DNA of 64,000 nt from Cytophagales bacterium (GCA_033344775.1 JAWPMT010000007.1:496001-560000), one strand, 5' to 3'; shown: positions 53,319 through 63,521, counted from the first letter of the stretch. The notes: generated by a model from the letters alone, not told the origin. Program-made: numbers and translations.

Positions 53319-53951
53319 TTAAGGAAACTTCATCCAAAATGGATTCACAGAAACGGCCAGGCACTTGGCACCGCGAACGTCTGGGAAAAAATCAGGATTG
53401 ATAAGGTTAATAGAAGCTTTGGCCAATTGTCCGATACCCCGACCTGAGGGATTGACCTGATACGTGGTGTCGTTCAATTCCTGATACAATCGGATTGGAA
53501 GAATGGCCGTGGTTAATGGAAATTTGATTGGCTTATTTTTGACCGTAATGTCAAAGAAAACTTCATCTTCTTTTTTGACCTGTACACTTGTCCCTTTGTG
53601 GTCCTTAGACCAATCAAACTGCGCCAATTCTTTTGGTATGCCCCAATTGGCACGCCCGCTTTTCAGGCTTGCTGCAGAGTCCACATAAATTTTGGAGATG
53701 GTTTGTTTAGGCCCATGTGGCGTTTTACACTTTCCCGGGATAACCAATAATTCTTTATAAGGACCTACTGGGCTTTCGGTGTAGTTCACCAACATGACAT
53801 ATCCCAAGCCACCAGAGAAATTGCTTTTTAAAGAATAAGGAAGGAAAAAATCCGTCTTTTCAAATTGCTTTCTCAGCGAAGTGTACATTAAAATGATGCC
53901 TTCACCTTTCAGCTGCCAGGGAGCGGGTACTATGGCTGCAGACTCATTCAA
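53319..53951 (-). CDS. Acetoacetate-decarboxylase-like protein
   Basis: A 210-aa protein of the acetoacetate decarboxylase-like superfamily. Characteristic segments are PAPWQLKGEG near the N-terminus, SPVGPYKELLVIPG, and SGRANWGIPKELAQF, whose Lys may correspond to the Schiff-base lysine region. Without a confident active-site Lys, real decarboxylase activity is not assured; many members have other roles. It overlaps the thioesterase gene by 8 bp. Confidence 0.75.
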   Translation of the reverse strand: MNESAAIVPAPWQLKGEGIILMYTSLRKQFEKTDFFLPYSLKSNFSGGLGYVMLVNYTESPVGPYKELLVIPGKCKTPHGPKQTISKIYVDSAASLKSGRANWGIPKELAQFDWSKDHKGTSVQVKKEDEVFFDITVKNKPIKFPLTTAILPIRLYQELNDTTYQVNPSGRGIGQLAKASINLINPDFFPDVRGAKCLAVSVNPFWMKFP

Positions 53952-54351
53952 AATAAGGGCTCAACAAGTTCTTCATGACTTCTGGGATGCGTGTCGGTCT
54001 GCCGGAAGCCATTTGAATGAAAGCCAGTGTGGTTTCTCCTGAATTGAGATGTTCACCCGCTTCATTGTAGATTTCGTACTGATACAGAATCTTCACCCTT
54101 GGCATTTCCGGAATGGTCACTTTTACCGTCAACAGGTCGTCGTACTTTGCAGGAAGTTTGTACTTGGTTTTCAATTCCAGTACCGGCATCATCACACCAG
54201 CTTCTTCAAGGTTTTTGTAAGCATAACCGAGGCTTCGGAAAGATTCTACACGTGCTACTTCATAATAAGCGGCATAGTTACCGTAGTATACATAACCCAT
54301 TTGGTCTGTATCCGCATATCTTACCCGTATCTGAACTTCGTGCTGGTACAT
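53944..54351 (-). CDS. Acyl-CoA thioesterase, 4HBT/YbgC type
   Basis: A 135-aa hot-dog-fold thioesterase. The catalytic motif of the YbgC/4-hydroxybenzoyl-CoA type is visible as VRYADTDQMGYVYYGNY, with the Asp nucleophile region. It hydrolyses acyl-CoA. It overlaps mltG by 1 bp upstream and the ADC-like gene by 8 bp downstream, so it is co-translated in that operon. Confidence 0.92.
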   Translation of the reverse strand: MYQHEVQIRVRYADTDQMGYVYYGNYAAYYEVARVESFRSLGYAYKNLEEAGVMMPVLELKTKYKLPAKYDDLLTVKVTIPEMPRVKILYQYEIYNEAGEHLNSGETTLAFIQMASGRPTRIPEVMKNLLSPYFE

Positions 54352-55385
54352 TATCTATAAATTTTTGCCTTGTTCAATGCGCGATGTAGCTCTCTCGCAT
54401 TTTTGTTATGTTGTGTAAGGTTAGTAGCAAAAGCATGATAACCACTAAAATCAGCTTTTGCGCACAAATAGAGGTAATCGTGATCTTCCGCGTTGAGTAC
54501 CGCATTTAGTCCGGGAATAGATGGTAAACTGATGGGCCCAGGAGGCAATCCGGCATACTTGTACGTGTTATAAGGAGAATCAACTTCCTTGTCTTTATTC
54601 AATACTCTCCGGATGGCGAAATCCCCGAGTGCAAATTTTAATGTTGGGTCTGCTTGTAGCAACATGTCTAACTTCAATCGATTCAGATACATGCCGGCTA
54701 CCTTGGGGGCCTCATCGATGAAACTGATTTCTGATTCTACGATTGAAGCCAATGTGGCCACTTCTTTTGGCGTCAGTCCGAGTGCTTCTGCTTTTGCCAC
54801 GCGTTCAGCATTCCAAAACCGGTCGTATTCCTTCTTCATGCGATCAAGAAATTGTTCCGGAGTAATGGTCCAGTAGACCTCATAGGTGTTGGGAATAAAC
54901 ATAGCAATGAATTCTTCGGAAGTGAATCCATAGTTTTCAGCAACAGATTCCGAAAGCATGACCTTAGCCAGGTCTTCTTCTGAAAAATAGACGTAAGGCG
55001 CGAGTTTTCCGGGGAGCTCCTCAATTTTTCGGGCGACGGTAAACGTCACTCGAACAGGTTCCTGGGCACCTGAACGTAGCAGATTGATCGCCTGCAGATT
55101 CGACATGTCTTTTCGAAGCTTGTATAGACCAGGTTTTACATAATCGTCATAATCCCGAAGTTTAGCCAGAAAACTGAATGAAACCAGGTCATTCACAATC
55201 CCAAGATCGTATAAGTCGTCCTGCACTTTATCGAAAGTTGCCCCCGGTGCGATGGCAAATAGTTCATCATTACGTTCTACCAGAATGTTGGGGGTGAATA
55301 GCATCTGATAGAAATAGAAAGCAAAGGACGAAGCCATGATCGTACCCACGATCATAAAAACTGCAACAAACTTCTTTCGTTTCAT
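54351..55385 (-). CDS. mltG: Endolytic transglycosylase MltG
   Basis: A peptidoglycan lytic transglycosylase (YceG/MltG family) thought to release nascent glycan strands at the inner membrane. One N-terminal membrane helix (about residues 5-25) and a LysM-like region precede the catalytic domain, with Glu in LASIVESEI. Conserved motifs include MFIPNTYEVYW, LLQADPTLKFALG, SPYNTYKYAGLPPGPI and the Asn-rich end. I chose the ATG at 55385; the frame extends 9 bp to a TTG. It is the first gene of a leftward cluster with thioesterase, ADC-like and histidine-phosphatase genes, and is divergent from the YrdC gene. Confidence 0.94.
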   Translation of the reverse strand: MKRKKFVAVFMIVGTIMASSFAFYFYQMLFTPNILVERNDELFAIAPGATFDKVQDDLYDLGIVNDLVSFSFLAKLRDYDDYVKPGLYKLRKDMSNLQAINLLRSGAQEPVRVTFTVARKIEELPGKLAPYVYFSEEDLAKVMLSESVAENYGFTSEEFIAMFIPNTYEVYWTITPEQFLDRMKKEYDRFWNAERVAKAEALGLTPKEVATLASIVESEISFIDEAPKVAGMYLNRLKLDMLLQADPTLKFALGDFAIRRVLNKDKEVDSPYNTYKYAGLPPGPISLPSIPGLNAVLNAEDHDYLYLCAKADFSGYHAFATNLTQHNKNARELHRALNKAKIYR

Positions 55386-55457
55386 AGGCGGCAAAAATAG
55401 TAATTTCGCGAGGCAACAATCACGAACAAGTGGTTGGGTTGCCTTTCCTTTGTGTCA

Positions 55458-56084
55458 ATGGCGGAATTGCTGAAAATATATCCTGAAAATCCGGACCCGC
55501 GGAAAATTGCCACGGTGGTGGATGTCCTTTCCAAAGGAGGGGTTATCATCTATCCCACGGATACCGTCTATGGTTTAGGCTGCGATATTTTCAATCAAAA
55601 AGCACTGGACCGGGTCAAGCAGATCAAAGGGATCAAGGGCAAGAACCTAAATTTATCCTTTATTTGTTATGACCTGAGTCACCTTTCGGAATACACACGC
55701 AGGGTTACCACACCCATTTTCAAGATCATGAAGAAAGGATTGCCGGGCCCTTACACATTCTTGTTAGAAGCGTCGACGAAAGTGCCGAAGATCCTGAATG
55801 CAAATAAAAAGACGGTCGGGATCCGGGTGCCAGATAATAACATTCCAAGAGAGATTGTTAGGGAATTGGGTAACCCAATCATTACCACGAGTATTCACGA
55901 TGAGGATGAAATTCTGGAATATTCTACTGATCCCGAGTTGATCCATGAGAAATTTGATCAGTTGGTTGACATAGTGATCGATGGCGGATATGGAAATATC
56001 GAGGCGAGTACAGTGGTGGATTGTACCAGTGGGGAACCTGAACTAGTACGGGAAGGCCTGGGAGATTTTGAAGACCTTTTCTGA
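55458..56084 (+). CDS. Sua5/YciO/YrdC-family protein (threonylcarbamoyl-AMP synthase-like)
   Basis: A 208-aa protein with the YrdC fold: [54 protein letters not shown] and STVVDCT. The YrdC domain makes threonylcarbamoyl-AMP for the t6A modification of ANN-decoding tRNAs; the YciO branch lacks proven activity. The start is ATG 55458; an upstream TTG at 55434 is less likely. It overlaps the WbqC-like gene by 1 bp (TGATGG), so the two are coupled. Confidence 0.88.
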   Translation: MAELLKIYPENPDPRKIATVVDVLSKGGVIIYPTDTVYGLGCDIFNQKALDRVKQIKGIKGKNLNLSFICYDLSHLSEYTRRVTTPIFKIMKKGLPGPYTFLLEASTKVPKILNANKKTVGIRVPDNNIPREIVRELGNPIITTSIHDEDEILEYSTDPELIHEKFDQLVDIVIDGGYGNIEASTVVDCTSGEPELVREGLGDFEDLF

Positions 56085-56713
56085 TGGAATCAGCTAATTC
56101 CTTATTGATTGAACCACACTACTTCGGTTCATTGGAATACTACCTGCTCATTGATGAGACGGATGCCATTACCTGGGAAGTTGAGGAGCATTTTTTGAAA
56201 CAGACTTTTCGAAATCGAACCACTATTTTGACTTCTAATGGACCCCAAAATCTGGTTGTTCCGGTCAGCTATCGCAATCACATGTCGATGAAAGACGTTC
56301 GTATTGATTATGCCCAAAGCTGGATCAAAGATCATTGGGGAGCCATTTATTCGGCCTATGGCAAAGCGGCTTATTTTGAATATTATGGTCCCGAATTGCA
56401 AACGATTCTGGAACAGCGTCCTACTTTTTTAGTTGATTTATGCCAGGCGACTGTGACATTATGTCTGAAGTGCTTACATATTGACAGGTCCATTGATCTA
56501 ACAGTGACGTACGAAAAAATGCCAAATTCTCCCATTCGGGACTTCAGAGGACTAATTCACCCCAAGAAACCTTACACTCAGCGAAGTATTTATAAACCTG
56601 AAGAATATTTTCAGAACTTTGGCAAAGAATTTGTCCCTTGCCTGTCGGTATTAGACCTCCTCTTCTCAATGGGCGACGAGTCCGTTTCGATTCTTAGGAA
56701 ATCAAAAGTTTAA
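56084..56713 (+). CDS. WbqC-family protein
   Basis: A 209-aa protein of the WbqC-like family: LIEPHYFGSLEYY at the N-terminus, FRNRTTILTSNGPQNLVVPV, and SWIKDHWGAIYSAYGKAAYF, all characteristic of the family. Members occur in polysaccharide and glycoconjugate loci, but the biochemical activity is not established. It starts on the stop of the YrdC gene, and the clpC gene follows after 110 bp. Confidence 0.82.
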   Translation: MESANSLLIEPHYFGSLEYYLLIDETDAITWEVEEHFLKQTFRNRTTILTSNGPQNLVVPVSYRNHMSMKDVRIDYAQSWIKDHWGAIYSAYGKAAYFEYYGPELQTILEQRPTFLVDLCQATVTLCLKCLHIDRSIDLTVTYEKMPNSPIRDFRGLIHPKKPYTQRSIYKPEEYFQNFGKEFVPCLSVLDLLFSMGDESVSILRKSKV

Positions 56714-56823
56714 GGCCGAACAAATCTGAAACTCGTTGCGTTTTAATCAAGAGGAGATGGGGATTTGATTCAAATAAGGTATAATTTTATAAAAGGATCG
56801 GTGCGATCCTATAAATCATATTT

Positions 56824-59382
56824 ATGGAAGCTAAATTTTCGAACAGGGTCAAAGAAGTTATTTCTTTGAGCAGGGAAGAAGCCTTGCGCCTGGGACATGA
56901 CTATATTGGCACAGAACATTTATTGTTGGGGATGATCCGTGAAGGCGAAGGCGTGGCTGTGGGATTGTTGAAGAAGCTTGGTGTTTCTTTGGAGGAACTC
57001 CGAACATCTATCGAGCAAGCAACGAAGGGAACGGCAACCAGCAACGTAAAGAACCTTGCGAACATTCCATTGACAAGGCAATCGGAAAAAGTGCTAAAGA
57101 TCACTTACCTGGAAGCTAAGATCTTCAAAAGCCAACTTATAGGGACAGAGCATTTATTACTATCGATCTTGAGAGACGAAGACAATCTGGCGACTCAAAT
57201 ACTAGACAAATTTGAAGTAGCATACGATGTGGTGAAAGAATTACTGGAGTACCAGACTGAGAATCCAATGGCAACATCTGATACAGACGATCAGGATGAA
57301 GATTCCGGACGTATGTTTGGTGGCGGATCTTCTAGCTCAGGAAGAGGTGAGTCTTCTAAAGGAAATGAAAAGAGCCGAACTCCGGTGCTTGACAACTTCG
57401 GTAGAGACCTGACTAAGCTAGCTGAGGACGATAAACTCGATCCGATCGTTGGCAGAGAAAAAGAAATTGAGCGTGTAGCCCAGATCCTGAGCCGTCGTAA
57501 AAAGAACAATCCGATCCTTATTGGTGAACCTGGTGTAGGTAAAACTGCCATTGCGGAAGGTCTTGCCTTGAGAATCGTGCAGAAGAAAGTATCCCGCGTG
57601 CTTTTTGGTAAGCGTGTGGTTACGCTGGATTTGGCTTCCTTAGTGGCTGGCACAAAATACCGTGGCCAGTTCGAGGAGCGTATGAAGGCAGTGATGAACG
57701 AGATCGAGAAGAATACAGATGTCATCCTATTCATCGACGAGCTTCATACCATTGTGGGAGCTGGTGGTGCTTCTGGTTCACTGGATGCTTCCAATATGTT
57801 CAAGCCTGCACTGGCCCGCGGAGAAATCCAATGCATCGGTGCGACTACCCTGGATGAGTATCGTCAATATATCGAGAAAGATGGCGCCCTTGCACGTCGT
57901 TTCCAGATGGTGATGGTAGATGCAACTACTCCGGAAGAAACCATTCAGATCCTGGATAACATCAAAGACAAGTACGAGAGTCATCACCACGTGAACTACA
58001 CGAAAGAGGCGGTAGAAGCTTGTGTACAGTTGTCTGATCGTTACATCAGTGATCGATTCTTGCCAGATAAGGCGATCGATGTTTTGGATGAAGCAGGTGC
58101 CCGGGTACATATCAACAACATCAATGTTCCAGAAAAAGTGATCTCACTGGAGGAGCAGATTGAGGAAGTTAAGAAAGAGAAAAACAGAGTAGTCAAAAGT
58201 CAGAAGTACGAAGAGGCTGCTCAGCTTAGAGATAAAGAAAAGAAACTCCTGGCCAATCTCGAAGAAGAGAAGGCCCGTTGGGAAGATGAAACCAAGACCA
58301 AGCGATACGAGGTAAACGAAGAAAGCGTTGCTGAAGTGATCGCAATGATGACTGGTATCCCGACCAAGCGAATCGCTCAGAATGAGAGTGACAAGCTGCT
58401 CAATATGAAGCAGGAGCTGGGAGACAAAGTCATTGGTCAGGGTGAAGCGGTTGAGAAGCTGACCAAAGCAATCCAGCGTACACGTGTGGGATTGAAAGAT
58501 CCTAAGAAACCTATCGGAACATTCGTATTCCTGGGACCTACTGGTGTTGGTAAGACGGAAATGGCGAAGGTGTTGGCAAGCTACTTGTTTGATAAAGATG
58601 AATCACTCATCCGAATCGATATGAGTGAGTACATGGAGAAATTCTCTGTCAGCCGATTGGTAGGAGCGCCTCCCGGTTATGTTGGGTACGAAGAAGGTGG
58701 TCAGCTTACGGAGAAGGTAAGAAGAAAGCCTTACTCAGTTGTACTCCTGGATGAGATCGAAAAAGCGCACCCGGATGTCTTCAACATCTTGCTACAAGTT
58801 TTAGATGATGGTATCCTCACCGATGGATTAGGCCGTAGAGTGGATTTCCGAAATACGATCATCATCATGACTTCCAATATTGGTGTAAGGGACCTGAAAG
58901 ATTTCGGAGCAGGGATCGGATTCGCGACACAAGCGAAAAAGGACAACATGGATGAGTTGATGAAGTCCACCATTCAAAATGCATTGAAGAAGGCATTCAG
59001 TCCTGAATTCCTGAACAGATTGGATGATGTGATTGTGTTTAACAGCCTCGAGCGAGATGACATTCACAAGATCATCGATATTTCTTTGGACAAACTGTTC
59101 CAGCGAATTGTTGAGCTTGGATACGAAATCGATTTGTCTACGAAGGCAAAGGATTTCTTGTCGGACAAAGGATACGATCCACAGTTTGGTGCCCGACCTC
59201 TTAACAGAGCCATTCAGAAATACCTGGAAGATCCTGTTGCAGAGGAAATTCTCAAAGGAGAAGCGCAAGAAGGGGATACGATCGTGGCAGATTGGGATGG
59301 AAAATCCGATGTGCTGACACTAAAAGTAAAGAAGCGAAAAAGTAAGCCCGCGAAAGAAAACAAGGGCGAAGAAGATAAATAA
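56824..59382 (+). CDS. clpC: ClpC, ATP-dependent Clp protease ATP-binding subunit
   Basis: An 852-aa Hsp100 unfoldase that delivers substrates to ClpP. It has N-terminal Clp repeats (residues ~1-145), a short Gly/Ser-rich linker (~165-185), an AAA+ D1 domain with Walker [10 protein letters not shown] (about 233), a UVR motif ([15 protein letters not shown], about 460), and an AAA+ D2 domain with Walker [10 protein letters not shown] (about 568). A C-terminal D2-small domain ends in a Lys-rich tail. UVR and N-domain repeats distinguish ClpC from ClpB. A terminator follows 10 bp after the stop. Confidence 0.97.
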   Translation: MEAKFSNRVKEVISLSREEALRLGHDYIGTEHLLLGMIREGEGVAVGLLKKLGVSLEELRTSIEQATKGTATSNVKNLANIPLTRQSEKVLKITYLEAKIFKSQLIGTEHLLLSILRDEDNLATQILDKFEVAYDVVKELLEYQTENPMATSDTDDQDEDSGRMFGGGSSSSGRGESSKGNEKSRTPVLDNFGRDLTKLAEDDKLDPIVGREKEIERVAQILSRRKKNNPILIGEPGVGKTAIAEGLALRIVQKKVSRVLFGKRVVTLDLASLVAGTKYRGQFEERMKAVMNEIEKNTDVILFIDELHTIVGAGGASGSLDASNMFKPALARGEIQCIGATTLDEYRQYIEKDGALARRFQMVMVDATTPEETIQILDNIKDKYESHHHVNYTKEAVEACVQLSDRYISDRFLPDKAIDVLDEAGARVHINNINVPEKVISLEEQIEEVKKEKNRVVKSQKYEEAAQLRDKEKKLLANLEEEKARWEDETKTKRYEVNEESVAEVIAMMTGIPTKRIAQNESDKLLNMKQELGDKVIGQGEAVEKLTKAIQRTRVGLKDPKKPIGTFVFLGPTGVGKTEMAKVLASYLFDKDESLIRIDMSEYMEKFSVSRLVGAPPGYVGYEEGGQLTEKVRRKPYSVVLLDEIEKAHPDVFNILLQVLDDGILTDGLGRRVDFRNTIIIMTSNIGVRDLKDFGAGIGFATQAKKDNMDELMKSTIQNALKKAFSPEFLNRLDDVIVFNSLERDDIHKIIDISLDKLFQRIVELGYEIDLSTKAKDFLSDKGYDPQFGARPLNRAIQKYLEDPVAEEILKGEAQEGDTIVADWDGKSDVLTLKVKKRKSKPAKENKGEEDK

Positions 59383-59391
59383 TGAATGAAA

Positions 59392-59416
59392 AGCTGCTTT
59401 CTAGCGGCTTTTTCTT
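59392..59416 (+). terminator. Terminator of clpC
   Basis: AAAAGCTGC pairs with GCGGCTTTTT (one mismatch) across a CTTTCTA loop. It is followed by a T-rich run and a new promoter region. Confidence 0.8.
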
Positions 59417-59425
59417 TGATGAATT

Positions 59426-59454
59426 AGTTTATAATGTAAACTAATTTATATTTG
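59426..59454 (+). promoter_or_regulatory. 17-bp operator and -7 promoter box of the winged-helix operon
   Basis: AGTTTATAATGTAAACT (59426-59442) is a palindrome with one mismatch. TATATTTG (59447-59454) matches the Bacteroidota TAnnTTTG box exactly, 31 bp before the first ATG. A perfect copy of the palindrome, AGTTTATAATATAAACT, lies at 60363-60379 within the operon. The winged-helix protein encoded in between is the likely ligand. Confidence 0.72.
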
Positions 59455-59484
59455 CTCCGTATAGGTGAATAAACACCTTGTATT

Positions 59485-60057
59485 ATGGACGAACAAAACA
59501 TTTCACCGGAAGAAAGTTTGCAGATCATCACAGGGATGATTGGCAAAGCCAAATCGAATTTTGCTCGAGGCGGAAGTTTCTATTTTTTGTTGTGGGGTAG
59601 TTTCATTGCGCTAGCTGATTTTGGACACTTTGGCCTCATGAAGTTCACTGATTATAACCATCCCTATATCGTCTGGTTATTAGTCATTCCCGCAGTGATC
59701 ATCACGATCATTTATTCCATTCGAAAAGCTGGGAAGCGTACTGTTGTGCCAAGTTCCTTTGACCGCATCTATGGTAAACTGTGGTGGGCTATTTTCGCAT
59801 GTATCATTATGGTACTGGTCTTCATGTCAAATTTGAATTATCAAACAACTCCTGTTATTCTACTGTTCTCAGCAGTTGGCACTTATGTGACGGGCGAAGT
59901 GCTGCGATTTCGTCCATTGATATTCGGAGGGCTGGCACTGGCATTGTGTGCGGTAGTCGCTTTCCTGGTGCCTATTGAATTTCAATACTTGATTGCTGGC
60001 ATTGGCATGTGCGTCGGATATCTTATTCCCGGATACCTGCTCAAAAAAGGAGAATAA
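59485..60057 (+). CDS. Multi-spanning membrane protein of the regulator operon
   Basis: A 190-aa integral membrane protein with about five transmembrane helices after an N-terminal amphipathic segment (SPEESLQIITGMIGKAKSNF). No family with a known function is recognised. It starts 43 bp after a palindromic operator and ends 1 bp before the winged-helix regulator gene, so it belongs to the same transcript and may be the target of its control. Confidence 0.8.
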   Translation: MDEQNISPEESLQIITGMIGKAKSNFARGGSFYFLLWGSFIALADFGHFGLMKFTDYNHPYIVWLLVIPAVIITIIYSIRKAGKRTVVPSSFDRIYGKLWWAIFACIIMVLVFMSNLNYQTTPVILLFSAVGTYVTGEVLRFRPLIFGGLALALCAVVAFLVPIEFQYLIAGIGMCVGYLIPGYLLKKGE

Positions 60058-60058
60058 C

Positions 60059-60346
60059 ATGAGTCAGTTCAAAGCACTTGATCCCCTTTTGCATTCGCAA
60101 TTACGATTGGCTGTGATGTCTGTTTTAATCAGTGTAGAATCTGCGGATTTCACCTTTCTAAAAGAAAAGACAGAAGCGACTGCCGGAAATCTAAGTGTAC
60201 AACTGGACAAGCTTTCCACAGTCGGCTACATTGAGATCGAAAAGTCATTCAAAGGCAAACGGCCATTGACTACTTGTAAAGTGACCAAAAAAGGCGTGGA
60301 GGCATTTGAAGCCTACGTCAAAGCTTTGCAGCAATACATCAAATAA
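60059..60346 (+). CDS. Winged-helix transcriptional regulator (HTH_34-like)
   Basis: A 95-aa protein consisting of one winged-helix domain: LHSQLRLAVMSVLI, then TFLKEKTEATAGNLSVQLDK as recognition helix, and a beta wing SFKGKRPLTTCKVT. The start is ATG 60059, 1 bp after the stop of the membrane protein gene. The matching palindromes at 59426-59442 and 60363-60379 suggest autoregulation. Confidence 0.88.
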   Translation: MSQFKALDPLLHSQLRLAVMSVLISVESADFTFLKEKTEATAGNLSVQLDKLSTVGYIEIEKSFKGKRPLTTCKVTKKGVEAFEAYVKALQQYIK

Positions 60347-60362
60347 AAAATTTTACCAATTC

Positions 60363-60379
60363 AGTTTATAATATAAACT
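60363..60379. promoter_or_regulatory. 17-bp perfect palindromic operator
   Basis: AGTTTATAATATAAACT is a perfect inverted repeat around one base, 10 bp before the ATG of the TPR-like protein gene. It matches the operator at 59426-59442 with one difference. It may control an internal promoter or act at the RNA level by blocking ribosome access. Confidence 0.68.
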
Positions 60380-60389
60380 AATTTATATC

Positions 60390-61118
60390 ATGAAAAATTT
60401 AAGTAAACTCTTTCTTGGCCTGGTATTGATCATTATGGCCAGTTCCTTTCAGCAACCTATCCAAAACAGTACGTATGCAGCTTATTTAAGTGGATCGATG
60501 CAGCTCTGGGAGCGAAGCATTGCTCAGGCACAACAACAATATGAGTCAAGTAAATCCAATGAAGCACGATTTGATCTGGCTATGACGATGTATGGTGGCA
60601 TGAGTGCGACCATGAAGGATCAGGATGAAGACTTCTTTGATCAATATGTTGATGATGCTATGGATCACCTGGATGAATTGATCGATCAGGATTTTCGGGT
60701 TGCAGACTGTAAAGCCATACAGTCAGGAATTTACGGTTTCAAAATCGCCTATTCACCCTGGAAAGGTATGTTTCTCGGACCAAAGAGCAACAGTACTATC
60801 GAGGATGCGATGGAAGAAAATCCAAACTCACCCATTGTTCAGAAGCTGTATGGGAACAGCAAACTGTTTACGCCTGAGACATGGGGTGGAGACAAAGAAG
60901 AGGCAGTAAAGGCTTATGAAAAGGCAGTATTGCTTTACAAGAATCAGGAAGGTAGTGATAATGACTGGATGTTTCTCGATACCTATGCATGGTTAGGTCA
61001 GGCTTATCAGGCCATTAATAAGAAAGATAAAGCCAAGGAAACCTATCTCGCAAGCCTGGAAATCGAAAAAGATTTCAACTGGGTGAATTACGTCTTACTT
61101 CCTCAAGTTTCGAAATAA
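60390..61118 (+). CDS. Exported TPR-like protein
   Basis: A 242-aa protein with a signal peptide (LFLGLVLIIMASSFQQ) and two or three tetratricopeptide-like helices at the C-terminus (AVKAYEKAVLLYKN, DTYAWLGQAYQAINKKDKAKETY). No enzymatic motif is visible. It overlaps the following TonB receptor gene by 1 bp (AATGCG), so the two are translationally coupled and it may help the receptor. Confidence 0.75.
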   Translation: MKNLSKLFLGLVLIIMASSFQQPIQNSTYAAYLSGSMQLWERSIAQAQQQYESSKSNEARFDLAMTMYGGMSATMKDQDEDFFDQYVDDAMDHLDELIDQDFRVADCKAIQSGIYGFKIAYSPWKGMFLGPKSNSTIEDAMEENPNSPIVQKLYGNSKLFTPETWGGDKEEAVKAYEKAVLLYKNQEGSDNDWMFLDTYAWLGQAYQAINKKDKAKETYLASLEIEKDFNWVNYVLLPQVSK

Positions 61119-63244
61119 TGCGATCCTTACTGATTTTTACTTTCTTGATCACCTCGGTAGTGGTTTGTGCGCAGCAGACCATTTCCGGGACCGTACAGGG
61201 CGTAGATGACCAGCAACCTTTGATTGGAGCGCATGTCTACCTCTTGTCGGATTGGAGCAAAGGGTCCATTACCAACATCAAGGGGGCTTTTAGCATCCCG
61301 GTTGAAGCAGTAAAACCTACGGATTCCTTGCTTATCTCTTTCATTGGGTATGAAGAATTGGTGATCGCGGTGACTCAACTGCAAAAAGAAAAAGTTGTTG
61401 CTTTGGTTCCCTCTCAACAGATGATCGATGCAGTGGTGGTTTCTGCGGAGAACCTGATTGCGGAGGAATTCAGCATCAAGAAAATCAGCAAGCTAGAGAT
61501 ATATAAAAATCCCAGCTCTAAAGCTGATGCACTGTTAGCCGTTAACTCACTGGCCAGCGCGACTACCCTGGACGAAACCGCCAATGTGAGTTTTCGGGGA
61601 AGTAGTCCGGCCGAAACTGGCGTCTTCCTGAATCAGGTTCCGGTGTATGATTTTGTCCGATTCTCGCAATTGAATGGACTTGGAACCTTAAGCTTCTTCA
61701 ACACTGATTTATTGAAAAGTGTACAGGTCTTCCCAGGAAATCCACCACTTGAATTCGGAAATACTTCATCCGGATTGATTGCGATGCAAACGGAAGATGG
61801 TATTCCTGAAGAGAACCAGCGACAATTGGCACTTACTTTAGCTAGTTCCGGTGGTAGTATTCGGCAACGCATTAACGATAAACAGGGGATCACTATTTAT
61901 GGCAACTACCAGTCGTCTGGTCTTTTTCGCAACTTGAATCAGACGGCTCTGAAAGATATCCTCAAATTTAATTCCGTGGATTTAGGTTTACATTACGTCA
62001 ATCAATTGCAGGACCGAACCCAATTGAAGTTGTTCAATTACACACTGGTCGAAGGGTATGATTTCAACTTTACCTCGCCGACCTTCAATGGTTTGTTTCG
62101 CCAGAGAAAGCGACGCAACCTGTCTATTGCGAACCTGACGCATCGATTGGAACGAACGACGTTGGCGTTGAATACAGGATTCAGCCATTCAACCATCGAT
62201 TTTGATTTCAGTAACACGGACATTGCCATACAAAATCAGGATATTTTTCTTGGAGGCAATTACCAATATGAAGGGGAGAAGCTAGGCATCAAGGCAGGTG
62301 TGGCTTTCGATTCACGTCACTCCGATTTTGAAGGAATGGTATCGACCTACGGATATGCTTTCGGTCCCGAACATCCGGTTTCTTTTTCACAAGTCAATAA
62401 TCGAAGAGAGGTGTTGGATGCCTATGTGTATCTCAAACGAGATATCACAGACCGCTTAGTGATTGGTAGCGCCTTAAGAAAGAACATTCCATTGAGTGGG
62501 CAAAAGTCATTTTGGAGCCGACAGACCAATGTTAATTATCAAGTCAACAATCGATGGGTCGTGAAGGCCGCTTATGGTACGTTCCATAAGTTCGTGTTGC
62601 CACAATCCATTGATCCAGCTACCATGCTGATCAAAACGACACAGGCATCTATTGATGTGCAACGCAAGCGAGGGTCAAATCTATTGGCGATTTCCATATT
62701 CACGAAAGACAGTCAGTTGGAAGGGCAAGACATTACCACGCATGGATTAGAAGTGAGCATTGATTCGAAAGTCGGTTCCAAGTTTTCTTATAATGCTTCT
62801 TATACTTTCATCGATGCGACGGTACGGACAGAAGAAACAACTTACGCTGGGAATTTTGACATGAATTACTTCATTAAAGGTGGTTTAGAGTGGGCCTTTT
62901 TGGAGCACTGGACACTAGGCTCTCGATGGATATTCCGACCCGGAACGCGATACCAGCCAGTGATTGCTGCAACTTTTGATGAGAATCTGAATGCGTACGA
63001 GCCACAGTATGCAGGTATAAGTGAGCGGGACCATTTGACACCATACCGATTGATTGACCTCAATGTTTCCAGGTTGTTTCCACTCTCCGAAGATCTGACG
63101 ATCATCGCTTTTGGAAATGTCAGCAATGTGGTGGACTTCCAAAATGTGCGAGAAATTGCCTACAACAGAGATTACACTGCCATATCAGATCAACTTTTCA
63201 ATCGTCGCACGATCTACTTTGGGGTGATTTTCAATTTCTTGTGA
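61118..63244 (+). CDS. TonB-dependent receptor with CarboxypepD-like domain
   Basis: A 708-aa outer-membrane receptor. After a signal peptide (LLIFTFLITSVVVCAQ), a CarboxypepD-regulatory-like domain covers about residues 20-105 (TISGTVQGVDDQQPLIGAHV...). A plug domain follows with NVSFRGSSPAETGVFLNQVP and QVFPGNPPLEFGNTSSG. The barrel then runs to a terminal aromatic strand (TIYFGVIFNFL). The substrate is unknown. It is the last gene of the operator-controlled operon, so its expression probably depends on the winged-helix regulator. Confidence 0.92.
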   Translation: MRSLLIFTFLITSVVVCAQQTISGTVQGVDDQQPLIGAHVYLLSDWSKGSITNIKGAFSIPVEAVKPTDSLLISFIGYEELVIAVTQLQKEKVVALVPSQQMIDAVVVSAENLIAEEFSIKKISKLEIYKNPSSKADALLAVNSLASATTLDETANVSFRGSSPAETGVFLNQVPVYDFVRFSQLNGLGTLSFFNTDLLKSVQVFPGNPPLEFGNTSSGLIAMQTEDGIPEENQRQLALTLASSGGSIRQRINDKQGITIYGNYQSSGLFRNLNQTALKDILKFNSVDLGLHYVNQLQDRTQLKLFNYTLVEGYDFNFTSPTFNGLFRQRKRRNLSIANLTHRLERTTLALNTGFSHSTIDFDFSNTDIAIQNQDIFLGGNYQYEGEKLGIKAGVAFDSRHSDFEGMVSTYGYAFGPEHPVSFSQVNNRREVLDAYVYLKRDITDRLVIGSALRKNIPLSGQKSFWSRQTNVNYQVNNRWVVKAAYGTFHKFVLPQSIDPATMLIKTTQASIDVQRKRGSNLLAISIFTKDSQLEGQDITTHGLEVSIDSKVGSKFSYNASYTFIDATVRTEETTYAGNFDMNYFIKGGLEWAFLEHWTLGSRWIFRPGTRYQPVIAATFDENLNAYEPQYAGISERDHLTPYRLIDLNVSRLFPLSEDLTIIAFGNVSNVVDFQNVREIAYNRDYTAISDQLFNRRTIYFGVIFNFL

Positions 63245-63405
63245 TGCCTTCTGCTAGGGGCTTCAATGCTCTTCAGTTCAGGTCACTCTCGTGGGGAATA
63301 GCTGATTGATAAGAATATAGACCTGAATTAAGTGCATTGAAAAGGGAGATGATTTGTGTTTTAAATTGTATTTGCCGGAGCTCAACCTAAGAAACGTCCC
63401 TAAGT

Positions 63406-63521
63406 GCGTCATTCCAGAATTTTCTGGCCTAAAATTCTGCATATGGTCAGAAAATAGCTGACGCCCAGTCCGGGGAATCTCTTTGACACACTCTTGAGAA
63501 TCCCGCCGCTCCCGGCCGGGA
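63406..63521. repeat. Cluster of intergenic hairpins
   Basis: Three inverted repeats lie in a row: GCGTCA/TGACGC (63406-63411, 63459-63464) enclosing CCAGAA-TTTTCTGG; GGGAATCTC/GAGAATCCC (63473-63481, 63496-63504, one mismatch); and the perfect 12-bp palindrome TCCCGGCCGGGA (63510-63521). No gene fits the ~380-bp gap. It could be a repetitive extragenic element; copies elsewhere cannot be tested here. Confidence 0.5.
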
